Of a stretch of DNA of 13,247 nt, positions 6,175-13,247 are shown in pieces. Source of the stretch: Clostridium sp. CAG:221 (lineage in GTDB: Bacteria; Bacillota; Clostridia; Clostridiales; Clostridiaceae); assembly GCA_000435835.1 (NCBI GenBank), contig FR883355.1, positions 1 through 13,247 on the forward strand. The letters are read 5' to 3'. The position numbers and the translations under genes are program-made. The notes below the pieces were generated by a model. The model searched no databases. It was not told where the DNA came from and was given only the letters and a program-made list of their open reading frames with translations. Each line of letters begins with the position of its first letter. The stretch's first letter is position 1.

Positions 6175-7015
6175 GCTTGCACAGACACAGACAGAAACTG
6201 TTATGGCAATTCTTAAAGAAAAACATAAAATAGATGCAAAAAAGTTATTAGTAGTTACTGAAGGGGATAAAAGACTAGATGTAACTTTAGATAAGATTGG
6301 TGGTAAAGGTCTTTTTGTTAAAGAAATAGAACTTGCTCTATTGGAAGGAAAAGCACAAGGAGCTGTTCATTCAATGAAGGATGTGCCATATGAATTAGCA
6401 GAAGATTTTGAATTAGTAGCAATGCCAGAAAGAGAAGATGTAAGAGATGTTCTTGTATCAAGAGATGGAATTGCCTTAAAGGATTTAAGAAAAGGAGCTA
6501 TAATTGGAACAAGTAGCATTAGAAGAGCAGTACAATTAAAAAAGATAAGAAATGATTTAAATATTGTACCTATAAGAGGGAATGTAGGCACAAGATTAGA
6601 AAAGATGAAAAATGAAGGTATGGATGGGATAATACTTGCAGCAGCAGGTCTCAAGAGACTTGGCATGGAGGATATTATAACAGAATATTTAGATCCAAAG
6701 GTATTCATACCAGCTGTTGGTCAAGGAGCATTAGGAATTGAGTGTTTAAAAAATAGTGAAAGCAAAGAATATTTTAAAGCATTAGATGATAAAGACACTA
6801 GAACTGCTGTAGAAGCAGAAAGAAGTTTTATGAAGAGGCTTAATGGTGGATGCCATACATTAATAGGATGCTATGCTGAAATAAAAAATGATGATCTTTA
6901 TATGATAGGAACATTTGAAGTTAATGGAAAAATAATTGTTAAAGATATAACTGGGAAAAAAGATGATAATATACAATTAGGAATAAAATTAGCAGAAAGC
7001 ATATTAGAAGTATAG
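6143..7015 (+). CDS. hemC: Porphobilinogen deaminase (hydroxymethylbilane synthase)
   Basis: Joins four porphobilinogen units into hydroxymethylbilane. The 290-residue protein begins with the family signature ATRKSKLAQTQT (6-17) and has GGKGLFVKEIE (53-63) and HSMKDVP (76-82, catalytic Asp80). GTSSIRRAVQL (122-132) and AVGQGALGIE (191-200) are also present. The dipyrromethane cofactor cysteine is Cys237 in NGGCHTLIGCYA. Length is a little under the usual 300-320, shortened in the C-terminal domain, which looks intact. AAGGAG lies 7 bases before the ATG. The start overlaps the preceding gene by 32 bases and the stop codon overlaps the ribosome site of the next gene, so this is a coupled operon member. 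Confidence 0.96.
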   Translation: MELILATRKSKLAQTQTETVMAILKEKHKIDAKKLLVVTEGDKRLDVTLDKIGGKGLFVKEIELALLEGKAQGAVHSMKDVPYELAEDFELVAMPEREDVRDVLVSRDGIALKDLRKGAIIGTSSIRRAVQLKKIRNDLNIVPIRGNVGTRLEKMKNEGMDGIILAAAGLKRLGMEDIITEYLDPKVFIPAVGQGALGIECLKNSESKEYFKALDDKDTRTAVEAERSFMKRLNGGCHTLIGCYAEIKNDDLYMIGTFEVNGKIIVKDITGKKDDNIQLGIKLAESILEV

Positions 7016-7019
7016 GAGG
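7014..7019 (+). promoter_or_regulatory. Ribosome binding site that sets the cobA-hemD start
   Basis: AGGAGG ends one base before an in-frame TTG at 7021 but 7 bases before the ATG at 7027. Only the ATG has workable spacing, so the protein begins MGKAYIIGTG. The site overlaps the hemC stop codon (7013-7015). Confidence 0.9.
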
Positions 7020-7026
7020 CTTGAAA

Positions 7027-8502
7027 ATGGGCAAAGCATATATAATTGGCACAGGACCAGGAGATGAAGAATTATTAACTATAAAGGCAGTAAAAGTATT
7101 AGAAAAATGTACAGCAGTTCTTTATGACAGACTTGTATCTAATAATATATTAAATTATTTAAAGGAAGATTGTGAAATATACTATTGTGGAAAAGAGCCG
7201 GGATGTCATTATAAGACACAGGAAGAAATAAATGAGATGATTGTGAAACTTGTAAAAGATGGTCATATAGTAGGTAGAATAAAAGGTGGAGATCCTTATG
7301 TATTTGGTAGAGGTGGCGAAGAAGTTCTATCATTACAAAAAGAAGGCTTAGAATTTGAAGTTATTCCAGGAGTAACTTCACCAATAGCAGTACTTAATTA
7401 TGCAGGAATTCCTATAACTCAAAGGGGAATGTCACAAGGGTTTCATATAATAACTGGTATGACAGCAGCTGGTGAAAAAATTAATTGGCAGGCACTAGCA
7501 AAGGAAACAGGTACTTTAGTATTTATGATGGGGCTTGAAAATATTGAAAGAATAATGAGCAATTTACTTGAAAATGGTAAGGATGGTAGTACTCCAGCTG
7601 CTATAGTTATGAGAGGTACATCATCTAAGCAAAAGAAAGTTATTGGTACTGTTGATAATATATGCGCAAAAGCAAGAGAAGCAGGATTAAAGTCTCCATG
7701 TATTATAGTAGTTGGAGAAGTAGTAGCATTAAATGAAAAATTATCATGGTATGAGAAAAAACCTTTATTTGGAGCTAATATTTGCATAACTAGATCAAGA
7801 GAGCAATCTTCAAACTTAAAAAATAGACTGAGAGATTTAGGTGCAGAAGTTACAGAAATTAATTCAATAAAGATAAAGCCAACAATGGATAATTTAAATG
7901 AAGTAAAGAAAAAGATTGATAAATATGATCATATAATTTTAACTTCTGTAAATGGAGTAAATATGTTCTTTGATTATCTAGTTAAAGAGCAAATTGATAT
8001 TAGAAGTATTAAAGCTAATTTTTCAGTCATAGGAAAAGCAACAAGAAAAGCCTTAGAATCTAGAGGAGTAATGCCATTTATCATGGCTAGAGAATTTGTA
8101 GGTGAGGGATTATTTAAGGTTCTTAAGCCATACTTGAAAAAAGGAGAAAAGGTGCTTATTCCATGTTCTTCAAGTAGCAGAGAATATTTAAAGGAAGAAA
8201 TAGAAGCTTTAGGGTTAAAGGTTGATAGAGTTCATACTTATGATACAGTATGTGGAGATATGAAAAATAGAAAGGCTTTTGAAGAAGTAGATTATGTATT
8301 ATTTACAAGTCCAAGCACTGTATATAATATGATTAATGTATTTGGAAAAGAAGAAATAGGCAGAAAGATATTAATAGCTATTGGTGGTCAGACTGCAAAG
8401 GCATTAAAGGCTAATGATCTTCATTGTTATACTTGTAAGAAGCATTCAGAAGAAGGGTTCTTAGAAGAAATAATAGGAATAAAGGAGGAGTATCATGTTT
8501 AG
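7027..8502 (+). CDS. cobA-hemD: Uroporphyrinogen-III C-methyltransferase / uroporphyrinogen-III synthase fusion
   Basis: A two-domain, 491-residue enzyme. Residues 1 to about 243 are an SAM-dependent methyltransferase of the CobA/SUMT type, with GTGPGD (8-13), GRIKGGDPYVFGRGGEE (83-99) and VIPGVTS (112-118). This domain methylates uroporphyrinogen III at C2 and C7 to give precorrin-2. Residues from about 248 onward are a HemD domain (FGANICITRSREQ, ILTSVNGV, YVLFTSPSTV, IAIGGQTAKAL) that closes hydroxymethylbilane to uroporphyrinogen III. The fusion carries the product of one domain to the other and commits flux to siroheme and corrinoids; similar fusions are known in clostridia. It starts just after hemC and overlaps hemB by 8 bases. 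Confidence 0.95.
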   Translation: MGKAYIIGTGPGDEELLTIKAVKVLEKCTAVLYDRLVSNNILNYLKEDCEIYYCGKEPGCHYKTQEEINEMIVKLVKDGHIVGRIKGGDPYVFGRGGEEVLSLQKEGLEFEVIPGVTSPIAVLNYAGIPITQRGMSQGFHIITGMTAAGEKINWQALAKETGTLVFMMGLENIERIMSNLLENGKDGSTPAAIVMRGTSSKQKKVIGTVDNICAKAREAGLKSPCIIVVGEVVALNEKLSWYEKKPLFGANICITRSREQSSNLKNRLRDLGAEVTEINSIKIKPTMDNLNEVKKKIDKYDHIILTSVNGVNMFFDYLVKEQIDIRSIKANFSVIGKATRKALESRGVMPFIMAREFVGEGLFKVLKPYLKKGEKVLIPCSSSSREYLKEEIEALGLKVDRVHTYDTVCGDMKNRKAFEEVDYVLFTSPSTVYNMINVFGKEEIGRKILIAIGGQTAKALKANDLHCYTCKKHSEEGFLEEIIGIKEEYHV

Positions 8503-9469
8503 AAGAGGAAGAAGACTAAGAGATACTGCTATCATAAGAGATCTTGTAAGAGAAAATGAGCTTAGTGTAAAAGATTTTATACTTCCTATTTTTGTAGTAG
8601 AGGGAGAAAATATAAAAAGAGAAATAAGTTCTCTTAAAGGAAATTACCATTGGTCAGTAGATAGGCTAGGTGAGCTTGTAAAGGAATTAAAGGAAACAGG
8701 TGTAAGATCTGTAATAATATTCGGAGTGCCAGAACATAAGGATTGTAAGGGAACAGAAGCTTATAATGAAAATGGAATAGTTCAAAAGGCCATTAGAAAG
8801 CTTAGGGAATTAGATGATGAACTATATATAATAACAGATGTATGTATGTGTGAATATACAAATCATGGACACTGTGGAATCCTTCATGGTAAAAGTATAG
8901 ATAATGATGAAACTTTAGAGTATTTAGGAAAGATAGCTTTATCACATGCTAAAGCAGGTGCTCATATGATTGCACCATCAGATATGATGGATGGAAGAAT
9001 AGGATATATTAGAAAGGTTTTAGATGATAATGGCTTTAAAATGACGCCTATAATGAGCTATGCAGCAAAATATGCCTCAGGATTTTATGGACCATTTAGA
9101 GAGGCTGCTGGTTCAGCACCACAATTTGGTGATAGAAAGGGATATCAAATGGATCCTGCTAATTCAAGAGAAGCAATGCTGGAAATTGAAGCAGATATAA
9201 ATGAAGGAGCAGATATAATAATGGTTAAGCCAGCTATGTCATATCTTGATATAGTAAGAGAAGCAAGAAACCGCTATGATGTACCTTTATGCGTATATAA
9301 TGTCAGTGGAGAATATGCAATGGTTAAGAATGCAGGAGAAGCAGGACTAATTGATGAAAAAAGAGTTGCTTTAGAAATGCTTATTTCCATGAAAAGAGCT
9401 GGGGCAAAAATGATAATGACTTATTATGCATTAGAAGCAGCAAGATGGCTAAAGGAGGACAATAACTAA
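8495..9469 (+). CDS. hemB: Delta-aminolevulinic acid dehydratase (porphobilinogen synthase)
   Basis: Condenses two 5-aminolevulinate molecules to porphobilinogen. The 324-residue protein has the zinc-site cysteines Cys117, Cys119 and Cys127 in DVCMCEYTNHGHCG, pointing to a zinc-dependent rather than magnesium-only enzyme. The two active-site lysines are Lys192 in SYAAKYAS and Lys245 in MVKPAMSY. FYGPFREAAGSAPQFGDRK (198-216) is also typical. Length is standard. AGGAGG lies 6 bases before the ATG. The gene overlaps cobA-hemD by 8 bases and shares one base with the hemL start (TAATG), so translation is coupled on both sides. Confidence 0.97.
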   Translation: MFRRGRRLRDTAIIRDLVRENELSVKDFILPIFVVEGENIKREISSLKGNYHWSVDRLGELVKELKETGVRSVIIFGVPEHKDCKGTEAYNENGIVQKAIRKLRELDDELYIITDVCMCEYTNHGHCGILHGKSIDNDETLEYLGKIALSHAKAGAHMIAPSDMMDGRIGYIRKVLDDNGFKMTPIMSYAAKYASGFYGPFREAAGSAPQFGDRKGYQMDPANSREAMLEIEADINEGADIIMVKPAMSYLDIVREARNRYDVPLCVYNVSGEYAMVKNAGEAGLIDEKRVALEMLISMKRAGAKMIMTYYALEAARWLKEDNN

Positions 9470-10758
9470 TGAGAAATGAAGAAATATTTGCTAAGTCAAA
9501 TGAATATATGCCAGGGGGAGTTAATTCACCAGTAAGGGCATATAGAGATATGGGAATAAATCCTCCAGTAATGAAGTGCGGAAAAGGTGTAATTATCAAA
9601 GATGAAGATGGTAAGGAATATATTGATTTCGTATTAGCATGGGGGCCAATGATATTAGGTCACTGTAATGATGAGGTAGTCACTGCTATAAAAGAAATTA
9701 GTGAAAGCGCAATAGCCTTTGGAGCACCAACTGAATTAGAACTTCAAATGGCAAGATTTCTTTGTGAGGAAATGGATAATGTAGAAATGGTAAGAATGGT
9801 TAACTCAGGAACAGAAGCAACTATGAGTGCCATAAAACTAGCTAGAGGATATACCAAGAAAAACAAAATAATCAAATTTGCTGGCTGCTATCATGGGCAT
9901 TTTGATGGATTCTTAGTAGAAGCAGGTTCAGGCGTGCTTACAGAAGGTATTGCCGGATCTCTTGGTATACCACAAGATAGTATAAAAAATACACTGATTG
10001 GTGTTTATAATGATGCTGAACAAGTAAGGGGATTATTTGAAGCTTACGGTGATGATATTGCAGCTGTTATAATCGAACCAGTAGCAGGTAATATGGGAGT
10101 TATTAAGGCTGATAATGAATTTATGGAAACACTTAGAGTGCTTTGTGATGAGTATGGTGCACTGCTTGTTTTTGACGAGGTTATGAGCGGCTTTAGAGTT
10201 GCTTTTAAAGGGGCACAAGAATTATTTAATGTAAGACCTGATCTTATAACTTATGCTAAGATAATGGGAGGTGGACTTCCAGCAGGTGTTTACGGAGGAA
10301 GAAAAGAAATAATGGAAAATCTTTCACCTTTAGGAGGAGTGTATCAAGCTGGTACTATGTCTGGAAATCCAATAGTTATGTCAGCAGGTTTAGCTACTCT
10401 TAATATATTAAAATCACATCCAGAAATATATGAGAAGATAAATCATATAGGACAAATGCTACAAAAAGGTGTAGAAAATATTGCATCTGAAAATAATATA
10501 AATGTAGTGGTAAATAGATTTGGTGGGATGATGACTATATTCTTTACTGACAAGGATGCTGTAAGGACATATGAAGATGCTAAAAGCTGTAACTTGGAAA
10601 TGTTCAAAAAGTATTTCTTATGTATGAATAAGAATGGAATAAATATTCCACAATCACAGTTTGAAGCGTTATTCTTAAGTAGTGAGCATAATGAAGAGCA
10701 TGTTAAGAAATTCTTATCAGCCTTTAAAGAATTTGCAGAAAATATTAGCAAAAAATAA
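9469..10758 (+). CDS. hemL: Glutamate-1-semialdehyde 2,1-aminomutase
   Basis: PLP enzyme that converts glutamate-1-semialdehyde to 5-aminolevulinate, the second step of the C5 pathway. The 429-residue protein is full length. It has PGGVNSPVRAY (15-25), the cofactor-binding NSGTEATMSAIKLARGYT (112-129) and CYHGHFDG (140-147). FDEVMSGFR (235-243) carries the PLP-contacting Asp236, and the Schiff-base lysine is Lys264 in TYAKIMGGGLPAGVYGG. Its start shares one base with the hemB stop, with AAAGGAGG ending 10 bases upstream. It completes the set from glutamyl-tRNA to uroporphyrinogen III. No hairpin terminator follows, so transcription may continue into the CheX-like gene. Confidence 0.97.
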   Translation: MRNEEIFAKSNEYMPGGVNSPVRAYRDMGINPPVMKCGKGVIIKDEDGKEYIDFVLAWGPMILGHCNDEVVTAIKEISESAIAFGAPTELELQMARFLCEEMDNVEMVRMVNSGTEATMSAIKLARGYTKKNKIIKFAGCYHGHFDGFLVEAGSGVLTEGIAGSLGIPQDSIKNTLIGVYNDAEQVRGLFEAYGDDIAAVIIEPVAGNMGVIKADNEFMETLRVLCDEYGALLVFDEVMSGFRVAFKGAQELFNVRPDLITYAKIMGGGLPAGVYGGRKEIMENLSPLGGVYQAGTMSGNPIVMSAGLATLNILKSHPEIYEKINHIGQMLQKGVENIASENNINVVVNRFGGMMTIFFTDKDAVRTYEDAKSCNLEMFKKYFLCMNKNGINIPQSQFEALFLSSEHNEEHVKKFLSAFKEFAENISKK

Positions 10759-10798
10759 TAGTAATTTGAAAGTTTTGCAAAAAGGGGTTAAAAATTGT

Positions 10799-10826
10799 TA
10801 AAATTAATCGACTATTACATTATAAA
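10799..10826 (+). promoter_or_regulatory. Weak candidate promoter before the CheX-like gene
   Basis: TTAAAA (10799-10804) and TATAAA (10821-10826) with a 16-base spacer match the housekeeping boxes at 4/6 and 5/6. The 96-base gap after hemL is very AT-rich, so this may be chance, and read-through from the hem operon is equally possible. Confidence 0.3.
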
Positions 10827-10854
10827 ATAATTAATGTAGAGGTATTTAATAATT

Positions 10855-11316
10855 ATGAATGAAAAATATATTAATCCATTTTTACAAGCTTTCGTAAATA
10901 TTATGCCACAATTTGGACTTACGGAAATTTCAAGAAGAAATGTAAGCTTAAAGGGGAGAAGTATAAAAAGTCCAGGTGTAATAGTTATTATTGGGATTTT
11001 TGGGGCAGTTAAAGGTAATGTAATATATGCCATGACTGAAGAAGATGCCAAGAAGGTAGCATCAGCAATGATGATGGGAATGCCTGTAAATGAACTGGAT
11101 GAATTAGCACAAAGTGCCATATCAGAATTAGTAAATATGTTAACAGCAAATGTAGCAACAAACTTTTCTTTAGAAGGAATTCAAATTGATATATCAACAC
11201 CTACACTTATGAAAGGTGAATTTAGTGCTAATGCATGTACTGATAAAGTTATTTCAGTAGAAATGGCAGCAAATGATGTAGTTATTGATATGAATATATC
11301 TTTAGAAAAAATTTAA
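10855..11316 (+). CDS. CheX-like protein (CheC/CheX/FliY phosphatase family)
   Basis: Family members dephosphorylate CheY-P or related response regulators. The 153-residue product has the size and single-helix layout of CheX. The helix LDELAQSAISELVNMLTANV (81-100) carries the phosphatase pair as ExxN, here Glu91 and Asn94. After it come the beta strands typical of the fold, including IDISTPTLMKG and a C-terminal VISVEMAANDVVIDMNI stretch. There is no signal peptide or membrane segment. AGAGG lies 12 bases before the ATG, slightly far. No chemotaxis or flagellar gene is near; the neighbours are tetrapyrrole genes. It may act on a response regulator encoded elsewhere. The family call is firm, the target unknown. 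Confidence 0.8.
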   Translation: MNEKYINPFLQAFVNIMPQFGLTEISRRNVSLKGRSIKSPGVIVIIGIFGAVKGNVIYAMTEEDAKKVASAMMMGMPVNELDELAQSAISELVNMLTANVATNFSLEGIQIDISTPTLMKGEFSANACTDKVISVEMAANDVVIDMNISLEKI

Positions 11317-11318
11317 TT

Positions 11319-11363
11319 AAAGGCAGTTTATCTTAATACAAGATAAACTGTCTTTTATTTTTT
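11319..11363 (+). terminator. Strong Rho-independent terminator after the CheX-like gene
   Basis: GGCAGTTTATCTT (11322-11334) pairs with AAGATAAACTGTC (11340-11352) over a 5-base loop, a 13-bp stem with one G-U pair, followed by TTTTATTTTTT. As the first clear terminator after hemA it may end the whole hem operon transcript. Confidence 0.92.
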
Positions 11364-11500
11364 GCTGAAAAATAAGAAAATTATTTACTTTACTCATACT
11401 GAATCTTTAGAAGTAATGTAATGATAAGTTAGTAATAGTATTTATTTAAAATTTAAAGGAGATACTGTAAAAATAGTAGTAAATTTTTATAATGAATTAT

Positions 11501-11505
11501 GGAGG
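11501..11505 (+). promoter_or_regulatory. Ribosome binding site that sets the cbiK start
   Basis: GGAGG lies 5 bases before the ATG at 11511. An upstream in-frame ATG at 11499 overlaps this site and has none of its own, so the protein starts MRSNRAVLLC. Confidence 0.85.
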
Positions 11506-11510
11506 TAAAA

Positions 11511-12308
11511 ATGAGGAGTAATAGAGCTGTATTACTTTGTGCTTTTGGTAGTAGTGATATTAAGGGGATTGAAGAAAGTATAGGAATCCTGAAAAAGGAT
11601 ATAGAGGTGCATTTTAATTTTAGGATAAAAGTAGAGATTGCTTTTACTTCAAAAATTATTGTAAGTAAGCTTCATAAAAAAGGATATGCCATAAGGGATT
11701 TGGAAGGGAGTCTTCAGCACTTGCATGAAAATGGATTTGAAGAAGTAATCATTCAGCCTATTTATATGATGGATGGTTGTGAAAATTTAAAACTTAGAGA
11801 GATAGTTTCTTTATATGAAAGTTATTTTAGTAAATTAATTATTAAAAGGAATTTATTTGGTGAAGAGAAAGACTTTAATAAGAAAGCTATTAATGAAACT
11901 GCTCATATCATTAAGAAGTATTCTGAAAAATATTCTAATATATTAATAGCAGGTCATGGCTCTAAGGTGAATGATAGCTCAATTTATAATGAAATAAAAA
12001 AGAAAACTGAGAGAATGAGTAAAGTAAAGATATATATGGCAACTTTGGAAGGAAAAAATTCTTTAGAAAAAGCTATAGAGAAAATTAAAAAGAATAAAGT
12101 TAAAAATATATTGATTATTCCAATTTTTCTTATGAAGGGAAGGCATATAATAATGGATATATCTGAAGGAGAGAATTCTTGGAAGAGTATATTAGAAAGT
12201 GAGGGGTTAAGGGTTGAATGCTTGATGAATTCATTGCTTCAGTATAATGAAATACGCAAGTTGTATATTGAAATGCTTGACTTTTCTGACAATTTACAAA
12301 GAGGTTAA
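11511..12308 (+). CDS. cbiK: Sirohydrochlorin chelatase, CbiK family
   Basis: Inserts cobalt (cobalamin route) or iron (siroheme) into sirohydrochlorin in the cytosol. The 265-residue protein matches CbiK throughout: LLCAFGSS (8-15), AFTSKII (44-50), IQPIYMMDGCENLKLREIV (81-99), AGHGS (147-151), and PIFLMKGRHIIMDISEGENS (204-223). Metal-site residues that align with Salmonella CbiK His145, Glu89 and His207 are retained as His149, Glu91 and His212. The His of the family stretch SLHIINGDE is Tyr85 here, and AGDHA has become KGRHI. There is no signal peptide. It lies downstream of the hem operon behind a terminator, and no clear promoter was found in the 150-base gap before it. The metal cannot be told from sequence; with the reductase nearby, iron for siroheme is plausible. 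Confidence 0.88.
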   Translation: MRSNRAVLLCAFGSSDIKGIEESIGILKKDIEVHFNFRIKVEIAFTSKIIVSKLHKKGYAIRDLEGSLQHLHENGFEEVIIQPIYMMDGCENLKLREIVSLYESYFSKLIIKRNLFGEEKDFNKKAINETAHIIKKYSEKYSNILIAGHGSKVNDSSIYNEIKKKTERMSKVKIYMATLEGKNSLEKAIEKIKKNKVKNILIIPIFLMKGRHIIMDISEGENSWKSILESEGLRVECLMNSLLQYNEIRKLYIEMLDFSDNLQRG

Positions 12309-12360
12309 AAAGTTGTATTATTATTAAGTCATATAGGTGTGATAAAAAAAAGTGATTTAG

Positions 12361-12366
12361 AGGAGG
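12361..12366 (+). promoter_or_regulatory. Ribosome binding site that sets the FNT channel start
   Basis: AGGAGG lies 8 bases before the ATG at 12375. An upstream in-frame GTG at 12339 has no such site, so the protein starts MYRREIDNLS. Confidence 0.9.
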
Positions 12367-12374
12367 ATGTAGTA

Positions 12375-13184
12375 ATGTACAGAAGAGAGATTGATAATTT
12401 ATCTCATTCAGCTGAAGTTAAGATTGGATTATTTAACAAAAGTGTACCAAAGTACTTAACATCAGCAATGCTTGGAAGCTTATTTGTAAGCTTAGGAATT
12501 ATGCTAATTTATTCTATCGGTGGAATAATGCATCATTCTGATATAGGAACATACAAAATAGTTATGGGCTTATGTTTTGGTGTGGCTTTAAGTTTAGTGT
12601 TTATGGCAGGTGGAGATTTATTTACTAGTAATGCGATGATAATGACTATTGGTGCTTTAGAAAAGAAAGTAACATGGTTAGATGCGGTTAAAATATGGGT
12701 TGCAGTTTGGATTGGAAATATTATGGGTGGTGTTATAGGTGCATTCTTATATGTTTACAGTGGAGCTGCTTCAGGAAAAAGTGATTATATAGGTGAGTTT
12801 ATAGTAGAACAAGTTGCTATAAAAATGTCAACTCCAGGTGGACAACTATTTTTAAGAGGATTACTTTGTAACATACTAGTTTGTTTAGCAACTTGGATGT
12901 GCTATAAATTAAAAGAAGAAACTGCTAAAATATTAATGATTTTCTGGTGCCTATTTACATTTATAACTGCAGGATTTGAACATAGTGTTGCTAATATGGG
13001 ATTCCTAACTATGGGATTACTATTACCACATGATGCAGCAGTTACAATTGCTGGTTGGTTCCATAATATAGCTTGGGTTTCACTTGGAAACTTTGTAGGT
13101 GGAGTATTATTTGTAGGACTACCATACTACTTCATCACTGATAAGAAAAAAGCTAAAAAAGAAGAAGAAAAATTAGCAGCGTAA
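12375..13184 (+). CDS. Formate/nitrite transporter (FNT) family anion channel
   Basis: Pentameric inner-membrane channels of this family pass small monovalent anions such as formate, nitrite or hydrosulfide. The 269-residue protein shows six hydrophobic segments (about 28-51, 61-90, 104-130, 156-177, 185-213 and 225-254) and a short lysine-rich cytosolic tail. Family motifs include MAGGDLFTSNAMIM (77-90), IGNIMGGVIGAF (113-124), LRGLLCNILVCLATWM (160-175) and GFEHSVANMGFL (200-211). The last holds the central pore His203. Lys150 and Thr84 are also at conserved spots. Substrate cannot be fixed from sequence. The sulfite/nitrite-type reductase and siroheme genes nearby make nitrite, or sulfide/hydrosulfide as in the clostridial HSC channel, good candidates. 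It is 66 bases after cbiK, possibly co-transcribed, and followed by a terminator. Confidence 0.93.
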   Translation: MYRREIDNLSHSAEVKIGLFNKSVPKYLTSAMLGSLFVSLGIMLIYSIGGIMHHSDIGTYKIVMGLCFGVALSLVFMAGGDLFTSNAMIMTIGALEKKVTWLDAVKIWVAVWIGNIMGGVIGAFLYVYSGAASGKSDYIGEFIVEQVAIKMSTPGGQLFLRGLLCNILVCLATWMCYKLKEETAKILMIFWCLFTFITAGFEHSVANMGFLTMGLLLPHDAAVTIAGWFHNIAWVSLGNFVGGVLFVGLPYYFITDKKKAKKEEEKLAA

Positions 13185-13190
13185 TAAAAA

Positions 13191-13218
13191 AAAAGATACA
13201 GCTTCCGCTGTATCTTTT
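13191..13218 (+). terminator. Rho-independent terminator after the FNT gene
   Basis: AAAAGATACAGC pairs perfectly with GCTGTATCTTTT over a TTCC loop (12 bp). The A and T tracts on both sides make it usable in either direction. Confidence 0.9.
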
Positions 13219-13219
13219 C

Positions 13220-13247
13220 AGACTGTTGACAAAGTGTCAACAGTCTT
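13220..13247. terminator. Second hairpin, truncated by the window edge
   Basis: AGACTGTTGACA (13220-13231) pairs with TGTCAACAGTCT (13235-13246) around AAG, a perfect 12-bp stem. The T tract that would follow is cut off. It is either a back-up terminator or the terminator of a convergent gene beyond the window. Confidence 0.65.

Noticed and set aside
10789..10814. A possible sigma-28 (flagellar) promoter before the CheX-like gene
   Set aside because: A TAAA is followed by ATCGACTA, but only about half of the -10 consensus matches and the spacing is off, so it is too weak to list.
10815..11120. A minus-strand frame of about 100 codons over the CheX-like gene
   Set aside because: It is antisense to a gene with clear family motifs, has no homology I recognise and no promoter or ribosome site.
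11453..11498. An AAAGGAG ribosome-like site in the gap before cbiK that might mark a small gene
   Set aside because: No ATG, GTG or TTG in useful distance opens a frame of more than a few codons; the site is probably chance.

Overview
The window is AT-rich (roughly 30% GC by eye) with strong purine-rich Shine-Dalgarno sites, short intergenic gaps and U-tracted hairpin terminators. Gene content and protein style point to a mesophilic anaerobic Firmicute close to Clostridium sensu stricto. I cannot name a species.

Layout: (1) On the minus strand is an adenine deaminase gene (ade). Its leader carries a perfect-consensus promoter and a clear purine riboswitch aptamer that earlier start choices would have swallowed into the protein. 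(2) Divergent from it is metA, an acetyl-CoA-type homoserine acyltransferase by its Glu111, closed by a 17-bp hairpin. (3) Next is a compact siroheme-type sulfite/nitrite reductase-like gene with an appended 2x[4Fe-4S] ferredoxin domain. (4) A gene-free stretch of about 295 bp holds a MITE-like imperfect palindrome, a terminator and the hemA promoter. (5) A tightly packed tetrapyrrole operon follows: hemA, a Met8/CysG-N-type precorrin-2 dehydrogenase gene, hemC, a cobA-hemD fusion, hemB and hemL. Most joints overlap or are a few bases apart. (6) A CheX-like gene follows with no visible terminator in between. (7) Last come a CbiK-type chelatase gene and an FNT-family anion channel gene, then two tandem hairpins at the window edge.

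The tetrapyrrole genes cover glutamyl-tRNA to uroporphyrinogen III (hemA, hemL, hemB, hemC, hemD), and on through precorrin-2 (cobA domain) and sirohydrochlorin (dehydrogenase) to metal insertion (CbiK-type chelatase). No hemE or later haem gene is present, so the local end products are siroheme and/or corrinoids. The nearby siroheme-dependent reductase and the FNT channel fit a small sulfite or nitrite handling module: anion movement, reduction, and supply of the cofactor. That link is inferred from gene order.

I found no clearly new system. The items most worth a second look are the guanine-class riboswitch on an adenine deaminase gene with a hairpin that could hide its ribosome site, the minimal reductase-ferredoxin protein with a possible Rex operator, and two metal-chelation proteins that each depart from their family at a conserved position.
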